From positions 57,560 through 121,559 of the forward strand of contig JAPPIB010000050.1 of assembly GCA_028820695.1 (NCBI GenBank): DNA of 64,000 bases, written 5' to 3'. Shown here in pieces: positions 28,179 to 36,621 of this stretch. Every line of letters starts with the position of its first letter. The first letter of the stretch is position 1. This DNA comes from Acidiferrobacterales bacterium. GTDB taxonomy: Bacteria > Pseudomonadota > Gammaproteobacteria > Arenicellales > JAJDZL01. Made by a program: the position numbers and the translations under genes. The notes under the pieces were generated by a model. That model worked only from the letters and a program-made list of their open reading frames with translations. It searched no databases and was not told where the DNA came from.

Positions 28179-28976
28179 ATGTATGCTTTTGATTACAAAC
28201 GTCCGTCGAGTCTGGATGAAGCGGCGGAGCTGTTGAGAAATTCCGACGATGCACTCGTGCTCGCCGGTGGGCACACACTGCTGCCCACATTGAAACAGCG
28301 CCTGGCATCGCCCAGTGATCTCGTCGACCTGTCCGCAATTGACGAGCTCACGGGCATTTCGTCGTCAGATGGTACCGTGACGATCGGTGCGATGACGACC
28401 CATGCACAGGTCGCTGCCTCATCACAGGTGCGCGATGCAATACCGGCTCTGGCTGATCTTGCAGGAGGAATCGGTGACCCTCAGGTTCGAAACAAGGGAA
28501 CCATGGGTGGATCCATCTCCAACAACGATCCAGCTGCTGACTATCCAGCCGCTTTGGTGGCGTTGAGGGCGACCATCAATACGACAAGTCGCTCCGTCTC
28601 AGCCGATGATTTCTTTACTGGAATGTTTGAGACTGTCCTGGATGATGGCGAGATCGTCACTTCGGTTTCGTTCCAGGTTCCGTCCAAGGCCGCCTACTGT
28701 AAGTTCCCAAACCCGGCATCGCGCTATGCGATCGTCGGCGTCTTTGTGGCACAGGGTTCGGATGGTGTCAGAGTTGCCGTTACCGGTGCCGGAGGATGTG
28801 TATTCAGGGTCAGCGAAATGGAAGCGGCACTGAATCAGGACTTCGCGGCCTCAAGCGTGGCGGACGTCCAGGTTTCGGACGACGGTCTGAACGAGGATAT
28901 CCATGCCAGTGCGCAATATCGTGCCCATCTGATCACAGTGATGGCAAAACGTGCGGTGGACAAGGCGAACGGCTGA
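28179..28976 (+). CDS. coxM: Mo-hydroxylase FAD subunit (CoxM type)
   Basis: A 265 aa flavoprotein subunit that oxidises the reduced FeS clusters and hands electrons to an acceptor. Both FAD pyrophosphate motifs are seen: LAGGHTLLPTL (about 29-39) and TMGGSISNNDPAADYP (about 108-123). The C-terminal CO_deh_flav_C domain includes KFPNPASRYAIVGVFV. I use ATG 28179; a TTG two codons upstream is the longer alternative. Gene order S-L-M differs from the M-S-L order of classical CO dehydrogenase operons. Confidence 0.93.
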   Translation: MYAFDYKRPSSLDEAAELLRNSDDALVLAGGHTLLPTLKQRLASPSDLVDLSAIDELTGISSSDGTVTIGAMTTHAQVAASSQVRDAIPALADLAGGIGDPQVRNKGTMGGSISNNDPAADYPAALVALRATINTTSRSVSADDFFTGMFETVLDDGEIVTSVSFQVPSKAAYCKFPNPASRYAIVGVFVAQGSDGVRVAVTGAGGCVFRVSEMEAALNQDFAASSVADVQVSDDGLNEDIHASAQYRAHLITVMAKRAVDKANG

Positions 28977-28995
28977 TCTGAATCATTCGTTTTCG

Positions 28996-29024
28996 GGCAC
29001 CTGACCAACCTTCGGTCAGGTGCC
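28996..29024 (+). terminator. Perfect 11-bp hairpin after the Mo-hydroxylase subunits
   Basis: GGCACCTGACC at 28996-29006 pairs perfectly with 29014-29024 across a 7-base loop. It lies 20 bases after the coxM stop and before the MoxR gene. No run of T follows, so it may be an mRNA 3' stabiliser or partial attenuator that raises subunit mRNA over accessory-gene mRNA, and not a full terminator. Confidence 0.5.
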
Positions 29025-29064
29025 GAGTCGCATTGACAGCTGCGTCCTCCACATTCATTCCGCA

Positions 29065-29970
29065 ATGAAGATTCCTGTTGACATCCCGTCCACCATGGAA
29101 CTGCTATCGGCAGGCAACTATATCGCGGATCGGAGTCTCGCGACGTCTGTCTTTCTTGCCCTCAATCTGAGGCGACCACTTCTGCTTGAGGGCGAAGCGG
29201 GTGTCGGCAAGACTGAAGTCGCCAAGGTTATTGCGCAGGCAATGGATCGACCCTTCATCAGACTGCAGTGCTATGAGGGACTCGATGTATCTTCCACCGT
29301 GTACGAATGGGACTATTCCAGGCAGATGATCGAGATTCGTCTGGCGGAAGCACAGGGTGTGCACGATCGCGATGAAATTGCAAAGGATATATTCTCACAA
29401 CGGTTTCTGATCGAGCGACCGCTCCTTCAGGCACTCAATAGTCGCAGTGGCGCGGCCCCGGTTTTGCTGATTGATGAGATCGACAGGGCCGACGAGCCAT
29501 TCGAGGCTTATCTGCTCGAGTTGCTGTCAGAGTTTCAGGTAACCATACCGGAGATAGGAACTGTGAAAGCCGATGAGCCGCCAGTCGTGATCATTACGTC
29601 TAACCGAACCCGGGAGATTCATGATGCGCTCAAGCGGCGATGCTTTTTTCATTGGGTTGACTATCCTGATGCCGAGCGGGAACTTTTGATTCTTGCCGCC
29701 AAGGCACCGCAGGCAGGTTCGGAACTCGCCCGGCAGATCGTGGGGTTTGTACAAAAACTGCGTGACGAGGATTTGTATAAGGTGCCAGGCGTGGCGGAGA
29801 CAATCGATTGGGCTCATGCCCTGGTTCAGATTGACGTGATCAGCTTGAAACCTGCAGTAGTCGACAACACGCTTGGTGTACTGTTGAAGTATCAGGAAGA
29901 TGTTGAGCGGGTTCGCGGGCACCAGGCGATGCGCATACTGGAGACGGTTCATTCTGCAGCCGGTGCCTAG
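29065..29970 (+). CDS. coxD: MoxR-family AAA+ ATPase (CoxD-like)
   Basis: A 301 aa AAA+ ATPase. Walker A is GEAGVGKTE, Walker B LLIDEIDRADE, and sensor-type ITSNRTREIHDALKRRC follows. In CO dehydrogenase operons CoxD is needed to mature the active site; MoxR ATPases generally act with a VWA partner, which is the next gene. I use ATG 29065; the longer GTG start at 29020 falls inside the hairpin upstream. Neither start has a clear ribosome binding site. Confidence 0.9.
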   Translation: MKIPVDIPSTMELLSAGNYIADRSLATSVFLALNLRRPLLLEGEAGVGKTEVAKVIAQAMDRPFIRLQCYEGLDVSSTVYEWDYSRQMIEIRLAEAQGVHDRDEIAKDIFSQRFLIERPLLQALNSRSGAAPVLLIDEIDRADEPFEAYLLELLSEFQVTIPEIGTVKADEPPVVIITSNRTREIHDALKRRCFFHWVDYPDAERELLILAAKAPQAGSELARQIVGFVQKLRDEDLYKVPGVAETIDWAHALVQIDVISLKPAVVDNTLGVLLKYQEDVERVRGHQAMRILETVHSAAGA

Positions 29971-29979
29971 GGTGAAGCC

Positions 29980-31260
29980 ATGAATGACATCGGAACAGAT
30001 GTCGGCAACGGGCAATTTGTCGCGAATCTGGTACATTTCGGACGCATATTGCGATCATCCGGTTTGCCGGTCGGTACCGGCAGAATCCTGGATGCGGTTC
30101 AGGCGGTGCGACTGGTCGGCGTCGCGAATCGGGAAGACTTCTACTGGGCACTGCATGCAGTCTTGGTGAATCACCCGCGTCAGCGACACATCTTTGATCA
30201 GGCGTTCCATATTTTTTGGAAGAACCCGCGGATATTCGAGCGATCCATCTCAGCTCTTCTCCCCGAAGTGCGGACTGCGCAAAGTGACAAGTCGTCCCGG
30301 GAACTTGCACGCAGACTCACGGAAAGTCTCTATCCCGGCACGGTTTCTGAGGACATGGTGCCGGAAAGTGAGGAACAAATCGAACTTCGCGCATCACTGA
30401 CATTCTCTGATCGAGAACGATTGCAGACTACCGATTTCGATTCGATGTCGGGCAGTGAGATGGAGGAGGCAAAAAAAGCAATCGCAACCATGCGATCTGC
30501 ATTTGACCGGATACCCACCAGACGCTACCAGGTTGATTCGTCCGGCAACAGGCTCGATATGCGAAGAACCCTCAAGAGCAGTATGCGAGGCGGCGCGGAT
30601 ACGATCACATTGATCAGGAGCAAACGAAAGAGCAGACAGGTCCCGGTCGTTCTGTTATGTGACATTTCGGGTTCAATGAGTGAATATTCGAGAATGATGC
30701 TGCACTTTGGACACGTACTGACTTTGAGTCGAAAGGAAGTCGCCTGTTTTGTCTTTGGAACGAATCTGACCAACATCACACGTCAGTTGCGCACTCGAGA
30801 CGTTGACTGTGCGATGGACGAGATCGCAGATTCGGTCGCAGACTGGTACGGTGGTACGAAAATTGGCGAATGTCTCAAGGATTTCAACTTCAACTGGGCT
30901 CGCCGGCTACCTCTTCACTCGGCTGTCGTCCTGCTCGTAACCGACGGTTTGGATCGTTCGGAGAGTGGTGATCTGGAATCACAGATCGGCCTGCTCCAAC
31001 GTTCTTGCCGAAAGTTGATCTGGCTGAACCCTCTGCTGAGGTACGATGAGTTTCAGCCGAAAGTCAGTGGAATCCGAAAGATGTTGCCGCATGTCGACGC
31101 GTTCTTGCCCGTACACAACCTTGTCAGTCTCAGCGACCTGACTCACGTCTTGGGATCCGGATCCCGCACGGCCGCCAACCGGCTGAATCAAAACCGGTCA
31201 TATTGGCGTCGACGATTGTCGGAGCAGGAGTCGCTGCAACCCGCACAGGCAGTTTTATAG
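29980..31260 (+). CDS. coxE: VWA-domain protein (CoxE-like)
   Basis: A 426 aa protein of the CoxE family. The N-terminal half is helical (LVHFGRILRSSGLPVGTGR is characteristic) and a von Willebrand A domain begins near residue 220. Its MIDAS motif DISGSMS is intact and LLVTDGLDRSESGD carries the later metal ligands. CoxE works with the MoxR ATPase CoxD in maturation of the molybdenum hydroxylase. It starts 9 bases after coxD and its stop directly abuts the ATG of the next gene. Confidence 0.9.
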   Translation: MNDIGTDVGNGQFVANLVHFGRILRSSGLPVGTGRILDAVQAVRLVGVANREDFYWALHAVLVNHPRQRHIFDQAFHIFWKNPRIFERSISALLPEVRTAQSDKSSRELARRLTESLYPGTVSEDMVPESEEQIELRASLTFSDRERLQTTDFDSMSGSEMEEAKKAIATMRSAFDRIPTRRYQVDSSGNRLDMRRTLKSSMRGGADTITLIRSKRKSRQVPVVLLCDISGSMSEYSRMMLHFGHVLTLSRKEVACFVFGTNLTNITRQLRTRDVDCAMDEIADSVADWYGGTKIGECLKDFNFNWARRLPLHSAVVLLVTDGLDRSESGDLESQIGLLQRSCRKLIWLNPLLRYDEFQPKVSGIRKMLPHVDAFLPVHNLVSLSDLTHVLGSGSRTAANRLNQNRSYWRRRLSEQESLQPAQAVL

Positions 31261-31596
31261 ATGAGTGACAATCCGAACATGACCAATGAACTTTCCATTG
31301 CCGCACAGTGGCTGAATGACAGGTATCGCGTTGCGATCGCCACTGTCATCTCAACGTGGGGATCATCGCCGCGCCCGGTCGGCAGCCAGCTTGTTGTCAA
31401 CAATCTGCGACAATTCGAGGGGTCTGTATCGGGCGGATGCGTCGAGACAGCGGTGATTGAAGAAGCAATTGACGTGATGGATTCCGGCGTACCCCGGATC
31501 TTGGAATATGGTGTCAGCAATGATCAGGCATGGGAGGTGGGGCTCGCCTGCGGCGGTCAGATACAGGTGTATGTTGAACCACTCACGGTGGATTGA
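31261..31596 (+). CDS. XdhC/CoxI N-terminal domain protein
   Basis: A 111 aa protein equal to the first domain of XdhC: IATVISTWGSSPRPVGSQL near residue 25-43, then GSVSGGCVETAVIEEA and LACGGQIQVYVEPL at the end. XdhC proteins bind and sulfurate molybdenum cofactor. The protein stops where the two-domain XdhC would enter a linker, and the matching Rossmann domain is encoded separately 13 bases downstream. The ATG abuts the coxE stop, so translation is probably coupled. Confidence 0.85.
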   Translation: MSDNPNMTNELSIAAQWLNDRYRVAIATVISTWGSSPRPVGSQLVVNNLRQFEGSVSGGCVETAVIEEAIDVMDSGVPRILEYGVSNDQAWEVGLACGGQIQVYVEPLTVD

Positions 31597-31609
31597 ACAA
31601 GCTGTTGGC

Positions 31610-32299
31610 ATGAAAACGACGATTCTCCACGAGGTGATCAATGCCGGTTCCGACAGACAGGCGGTTGCATTGGTGACCAACCTTGAGGACAACACCCAGG
31701 CCCTTTTCTTCCGCCACACACTGACCGGTACGACATCGCTGGAGCTGGCAATAAGTGATGCTTTCAGGCGCGATCAAAGTCGTGTTGTGGAAGTCGACGG
31801 CGACCGACAATTCATTCAGGTTTACAATTCTCCATTGAGATTGTTGATTGTCGGTGCGGTTCACATCGCCAAGCCATTGGTCGATATGGGTCAGTCCTGC
31901 GGTTACGATGTCACATTGATCGACCCTCGCCGCGCATTTGCCTCGGAAACGCGATTTCCCGGTGTGAATCTGAGTCATGAATGGCCGGATCAGGCGATGA
32001 GGAATCTTGGACTGGACTCGCGGACCGCAGTGGTTACCCTGACACACGATCCAAAACTTGACGAACCGGCATTGATTGAGGCTCTTGAGTCAGAGGTTTT
32101 TTACGTTGGCGCGCTCGGTAGCAGAAAAACCCATGCCGAACGATGTGACCGACTGACGCAGTCGGGAATCACTTCCAGTCAGATCGATCGGATACACGCA
32201 CCCGTAGGTCTGGATATTGCCGCCCAGTCACCGGCAGAAATTGCGGTCTCGATTATTGCTGAAATCACACACAAGTTGCGAAAGGCACAGTCACAATGA
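31610..32299 (+). CDS. XdhC/CoxF C-terminal Rossmann-domain protein
   Basis: A 229 aa protein covering the second half of XdhC. Residues about 80-95 show a Rossmann start, LLIVGAVHIAKPLVDMG, and the end carries YVGALGSRKTHAER and APVGLDIAAQSPAEIA, the best-conserved segment of the family. I take ATG 31610; the frame is open further up, overlapping the preceding gene, which leaves the possibility of an old frameshift in a once continuous gene. The stop overlaps the next ATG by 4 bases. Confidence 0.88.
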   Translation: MKTTILHEVINAGSDRQAVALVTNLEDNTQALFFRHTLTGTTSLELAISDAFRRDQSRVVEVDGDRQFIQVYNSPLRLLIVGAVHIAKPLVDMGQSCGYDVTLIDPRRAFASETRFPGVNLSHEWPDQAMRNLGLDSRTAVVTLTHDPKLDEPALIEALESEVFYVGALGSRKTHAERCDRLTQSGITSSQIDRIHAPVGLDIAAQSPAEIAVSIIAEITHKLRKAQSQ

Positions 32300-33972
32300 T
32301 ATTCGGTCGAATCCCTTTGAAAGACTGCGAGGGTGCGATTCTCGCCCATTCGATTGTGGTCTTGAAGCAAAAGTGGAAGAAGGGAAGGCAGTTGTCTTCA
32401 CACGATGTCAGTGTGCTGGCCCATGAAGGGTTTGAGAGTGTCCATGCCGCGAAACTGGAACCGAACGATGTCGGAGAGGACGCGGCAGCTGAAGCGGTTG
32501 CGCGTGTACTCACCGGTCACGGAGTGGAGGCCAGAAAAGCGGTAACCGGCCGCTGTAATCTGTATGCCACCGACCGGGGTTTGCTGCGACTTCGGACTGA
32601 GCGGATACAATCGTTGAATGCAGTTGATGAGGCGGTTACAGTCGCGACGCTTGACCCTCACAGCAGGGTCTTTCCCGGTCAGTTGCTGGCATCCGTCAAG
32701 GTGATGCCATATGCGGTCAGCCGCCGTCTGGTTGACCGATGTGTGTCCGCGGTGGCAAGTGGTGCGCCGGCGGTCCGGGTCAATCTGTTTCAGTCATTGA
32801 CCGTCGGCCTGATTCAGACTCGGACGGATTGGTTCAATCCGCGTCTGCTCGAGAAGGGGTCTCGTATGCTGCGCGAGAGAGCCGAAATGGTAGGCTTAAG
32901 TATTGGGATTGAGAGGATTTGCGATCATCATGAGGATCAGGTCTCGGGCATGGTGCAGGAGTTGCTGGGCGAGAATCTGGATTTGATCCTGGTATTGGGC
33001 GCTACAGCCATTCAGGATCGCCGGGACGTCATTCCGAGCGCGATTGTGGACGCGGGAGGAAAGATCGAGCATTTCGGAATGCCGGTCGACCCTGGAAATC
33101 TTCTGTTACTGGCCAAATCGGGTCGAACTCGAATCCTAGGTCTGCCCGGGTGCGTACGATCGCCCAAGCGTAATGGATTTGACTTTGTATTTGAGCGAAT
33201 CGTTGCAGGTCTGGACATGGACGCGGAAGAGATCATGGCAATGGGGGTTGGAGGCATCCTTACCGAACCCTCGCGCCGCCCGGAACGTCGTACGGCCGCG
33301 ACAGTCGGGAGCAGGCGCGGCGAACAGGAAATCGCGGCGATTGTTCTCGCTGCCGGTCAGTCCAGACGGATGGGAACGGAGAACAAATTGTTTCTTCCGC
33401 TTGGGAGCGGATCGGTCATCCAACAGGTCGTCGCGAATCTGGAAGGTTCGACAGTCTCCCGGATATTCGTCGTGACCGGTCACCAGCACGAAGAGATCTG
33501 CAAGGAGTTGAGTGAAACTTCGGTGACATTTGTCAACAATCCCGAATATTCGAAGGGGCTCAGTACCTCGCTCAGAACGGCACTCGCGAACTTGCCACCG
33601 GAAATTTCCGGGGTTCTGGTGTGTCTTGGTGATATGCCGTTTGTGCGCAGTGAGCATGTCAATGCGTTGGTGGATTCTTTTGACTCGGTCACCGAACGTC
33701 AGATCTGTGTCCCGACATTCAACGGAAAACGTGGAAATCCGGTCCTATGGGATCGTCGTTATATGCAGGAGATGATGGAAGTGCGGGGCGACGTGGGTGC
33801 GAAGCATATGATCGGTGACTATGAAGAGAATGTTACCGAGGTGGCGTTTGACGACCCCGGCGTGGTTTCGGATATCGACACGCCTGAAGTCTATGCGGAA
33901 CTCATTGCTCGCAGTCAAGAACTGTCAGCAGATCCTGAGAAAGACAGTAGTTTGGAAACCGAATCCGGATAG
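32296..33972 (+). CDS. Molybdopterin-binding / MobA-like nucleotidyltransferase fusion
   Basis: A 558 aa two-domain protein. The N-terminal about 330 residues resemble MoeA/MogA-type molybdopterin-binding proteins (VRVNLFQSLTVGLIQT, LILVLGATAIQDRRDVIP, HFGMPVDPGNLLLLA). From about residue 345 there is a MobA/MocA-type domain with IVLAAGQSRRMGTENKLFLP, VCLGDMPFV and GKRGNPVLW. MocA makes the cytosine dinucleotide form of the cofactor used by xanthine-oxidase-family enzymes. The protein probably completes cofactor for the hydroxylase of this operon. The gene overlaps the preceding stop by 4 bases. Confidence 0.88.
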   Translation: MIFGRIPLKDCEGAILAHSIVVLKQKWKKGRQLSSHDVSVLAHEGFESVHAAKLEPNDVGEDAAAEAVARVLTGHGVEARKAVTGRCNLYATDRGLLRLRTERIQSLNAVDEAVTVATLDPHSRVFPGQLLASVKVMPYAVSRRLVDRCVSAVASGAPAVRVNLFQSLTVGLIQTRTDWFNPRLLEKGSRMLRERAEMVGLSIGIERICDHHEDQVSGMVQELLGENLDLILVLGATAIQDRRDVIPSAIVDAGGKIEHFGMPVDPGNLLLLAKSGRTRILGLPGCVRSPKRNGFDFVFERIVAGLDMDAEEIMAMGVGGILTEPSRRPERRTAATVGSRRGEQEIAAIVLAAGQSRRMGTENKLFLPLGSGSVIQQVVANLEGSTVSRIFVVTGHQHEEICKELSETSVTFVNNPEYSKGLSTSLRTALANLPPEISGVLVCLGDMPFVRSEHVNALVDSFDSVTERQICVPTFNGKRGNPVLWDRRYMQEMMEVRGDVGAKHMIGDYEENVTEVAFDDPGVVSDIDTPEVYAELIARSQELSADPEKDSSLETESG

Positions 33973-33978
33973 GCACGA

Positions 33979-34779
33979 ATGGAACAGGAAGTGTATTGGA
34001 GGCTGGGTGTATTCTTCGCGATCCTGGCGGCGGTTGCGTTGTGGGAAACCATTTACCCCAAACGTCCATGGCAGTTATCGAGAGTGCGACGATGGACCAA
34101 CCATATTTCGCTTTCGATACTCAATACCGTCGTTGTCCGACTGGTGATTCCGCTGACAGCGGCGGCCTATGCGCTGACTCTGGAATCGGAGGGAGTTGGA
34201 TTGCTGAACCTCGTGGACCTGCCGAACTGGATCGCGATTGTCATCGCAGTCCTGATTCTTGATCTTGCAATCTACGCTCAGCATGTGTGGTTTCACAAGT
34301 TGGAGTTTTTCTGGCGATTCCATCGTATGCATCACACTGACCTCGACATTGACGTAACGACCGGTGTCCGCTTTCATCCAGTCGAAATCGTAATCTCCAT
34401 GCTGATCAAGTTTGCGGTCATCTCTTTGCTGGGACCGCCCGCGATGGCGGTGATTGTGTTCGAGATTGTGCTGAATGCGACATCCATGTTCAACCATGGG
34501 AATGTTCGGATTCCAGTCCCGATCGATCGCGTATTGCGGTTATTCCTGGTAACGCCTGACATGCATCGTGTGCATCACTCTGAGATCAGGACCGAGACCG
34601 ACAGTAACTTCGGGTTCAATCTACCGTGGTGGGATCGACTGTTCGGGACTTATCGCGATCAGCCCCAGGAAGGACATCTGGGCATGTCGATCGGCCTGCC
34701 GATATTTCGCGACGGTCAGGAACTGCGGCTTGACCGACTGATCAGCCAGCCGTTTCGCAAGCCTCAGCCGGACCAGTAG
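33979..34779 (+). CDS. Sterol desaturase / fatty acid hydroxylase family protein
   Basis: A 266 aa integral membrane di-iron enzyme candidate. The three histidine clusters are HVWFHK, HRMHH and HRVHH, spaced as in the family, with hydrophobic helices before and between (IAIVIAVLILDLAIYAQ). Such proteins hydroxylate or desaturate lipids or carotenoid-like molecules. It starts 6 bases after the cofactor gene, so it is in the same operon although its link to the Mo-hydroxylase is unexplained. Its stop abuts the stop side of the convergent aminotransferase gene with no spacer. Confidence 0.87.
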   Translation: MEQEVYWRLGVFFAILAAVALWETIYPKRPWQLSRVRRWTNHISLSILNTVVVRLVIPLTAAAYALTLESEGVGLLNLVDLPNWIAIVIAVLILDLAIYAQHVWFHKLEFFWRFHRMHHTDLDIDVTTGVRFHPVEIVISMLIKFAVISLLGPPAMAVIVFEIVLNATSMFNHGNVRIPVPIDRVLRLFLVTPDMHRVHHSEIRTETDSNFGFNLPWWDRLFGTYRDQPQEGHLGMSIGLPIFRDGQELRLDRLISQPFRKPQPDQ

Positions 34780-36141
34780 CTAAGCGGCGACTGTGGACGA
34801 CTTGATCGTTTTCAGTCCATCTTCAATGGACTGGTACAATCGGTCCACGATCATTTCTATGTGTGCCTCGTCAACGATATAGGGTGGTGCGAGCAGTACA
34901 TGGTCACCGTTCTTGCCATCTATTGTGCCGCCGCCGGGGTAGACCAGCAATCCATTTTTGTGGCAGGCCTGTTTCAACACTGAATGGAATTGCAGGCGCG
35001 GGTCGAAGGGTTCCCGGGTTTGGCTCTTGGCGACGAATTCGACGCCGACGAACAGACCCCGCCCTCGAATGTCGCCCACATTGGGGTGAGATCCGAGACG
35101 CTCGTTCAGCAAATTGACAAGCAGTTTACCCTGTCTAGTGACATTTTCGAGCAGGTTATCCTCCTCGATTGTCCGGATTACGGCCAGTGATGCCGCACAG
35201 GCTGTTGCGTGACCCATATAGGTGAAGCCGTTGGCCAGTGATCCTGAACCCTGCTGAAGCGTGTCGTAAATTTCGGAACTGCACATTGTGGCAGCGATCG
35301 GCTGGTAACCGGCACCCAGTCCTTTTGCCAGTATCACGATGTCGGGTATCACGCCGTCCTGCTCGCAACTGAAAAATGTTCCGGTTCGTCCACTTCCGCA
35401 CATCACCTCATCGAGGATCAGCAATATACCGTAGCGGTCGCATATCTGGCGAATCCGCTTCAGATAGCCATCAACCGGCGGCTGCACGCCAGCGGTGGCG
35501 CCACCGACGGTCTCGGCAACGAAACCGATGACCGATTCCGGTCGAAGCTCAAGAATTTTCGCCTCCAACTCGTCGGCAATCCTCCTGCCGTATTCCTGTT
35601 CTGACTCATCGGCGCGCTGTTCGCGATAGGGATAGCATGGCGAAATTGCATGCGAATCGATGAGCAGCGGTCGATAGGGTTCCTTTCTCGACTCATGATG
35701 ACCGACGGCAAGGACTCCCAATGTATTTCCGTGGTAACTTTGGCGACGGGATATGAAATGATTGCGTTTCGTCTGTCCTTTCTCAAAATAATATTGTCGT
35801 GCCAGTTTCAATGCCGACTCAACAGCTTCGGACCCACCGGACAGAAACAAGGTATGCCTGATGTCGCCCGGTGCGAGCGCGGCCAGTTCTTCGGCCAGTT
35901 CTTCGGTAACGTCAGACGTAAAGAATCCGGAGTGAATATAGGGGAGCTGACTGATCTGTCTGTGAATTGCCTCGATTGGTGCGGGATGATTGTGTCCCAG
36001 GCAGCAAACCGCCGCCCCTCCGGAAGCGTCCAGATAGGAATTGTTCTGGTTATCGTAGACAAATAAACCCTCCCCATGCGATAAAGTTGGCAACGAATTG
36101 GATAGGCTTCTGTGTATTACGCTGGACACGGTGTACTCCAT
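34780..36141 (-). CDS. Class III PLP aminotransferase
   Basis: A 453 aa pyridoxal-phosphate enzyme of the omega-amino acid / diamine aminotransferase class. It shows LFLSGGSEAVESALKLAR, ISRRQSYHGNTLG, the cofactor Asp in LLILDEVMCGSGRTG and the Schiff-base Lys in VILAKGLGAGYQPI. The closest naming in the class is 'aspartate aminotransferase family protein'; the amine substrate cannot be told. It diverges from the ornithine-cyclodeaminase-family gene across 480 bases, and the two could act in one amino acid pathway. Confidence 0.9.
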   Translation of the reverse strand: MEYTVSSVIHRSLSNSLPTLSHGEGLFVYDNQNNSYLDASGGAAVCCLGHNHPAPIEAIHRQISQLPYIHSGFFTSDVTEELAEELAALAPGDIRHTLFLSGGSEAVESALKLARQYYFEKGQTKRNHFISRRQSYHGNTLGVLAVGHHESRKEPYRPLLIDSHAISPCYPYREQRADESEQEYGRRIADELEAKILELRPESVIGFVAETVGGATAGVQPPVDGYLKRIRQICDRYGILLILDEVMCGSGRTGTFFSCEQDGVIPDIVILAKGLGAGYQPIAATMCSSEIYDTLQQGSGSLANGFTYMGHATACAASLAVIRTIEEDNLLENVTRQGKLLVNLLNERLGSHPNVGDIRGRGLFVGVEFVAKSQTREPFDPRLQFHSVLKQACHKNGLLVYPGGGTIDGKNGDHVLLAPPYIVDEAHIEMIVDRLYQSIEDGLKTIKSSTVAA

Positions 36142-36621
36142 ACGAGAATGGTTGAAATCGAGCGCCTCGATCGGGAAGTCAGGTTAGCAGGAAGGTTCTG
36201 AACTTGACGACCGCAATGGTGACATTCGACAATTCGCCCCACCCGAAAAGACCGGTCAAGGCATGTTGGTGATGATCAGATAATCAGTTCAAGGCAAATA
36301 TCAGCAACTGCGAATATTTTAAACTTTTCGTTGCCACTTGAATGAAGCCATGTTGTGAGAGTTTTTCAGGCATGGACGGCGTCCTCGAGGCAACGTAGGC
36401 GAGCCTCGGGATCAGTTTTGTGAACGTTCCATTCGGCTGCAACGTGCCTGAACTTCGCATCTGGTCTGATTTTGATTATTCGAATTGAAGCGAAATCGAG
36501 TGAATTGCAACTGACAACACTTGAATCGGCAGGATTCGATTGGTGTATAAAATCCCCGTTGTAGTTTCTCCAACTGATTGCAAGGACTTGCGTTGCTCTT
36601 TGTGGACCGGTGAGATCAGTA
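36142..36621. other. Divergent intergenic region without gene
   Basis: These 480 bases lie between the divergent aminotransferase and ornithine-cyclodeaminase-family genes and should hold both promoters. Several AT-rich patches occur (around 36300-36330 and 36465-36555), but no clear pair of promoter boxes, hairpin or small gene was found. Confidence 0.4.

Noticed and set aside
24663-28976. Reading the hydroxylase as a classical aerobic CO dehydrogenase
   Set aside because: The active-site loop is AYRGAGR at residues 367-373 of the large subunit, the form II type, so CO cannot be assumed despite the Cox-like accessory genes.
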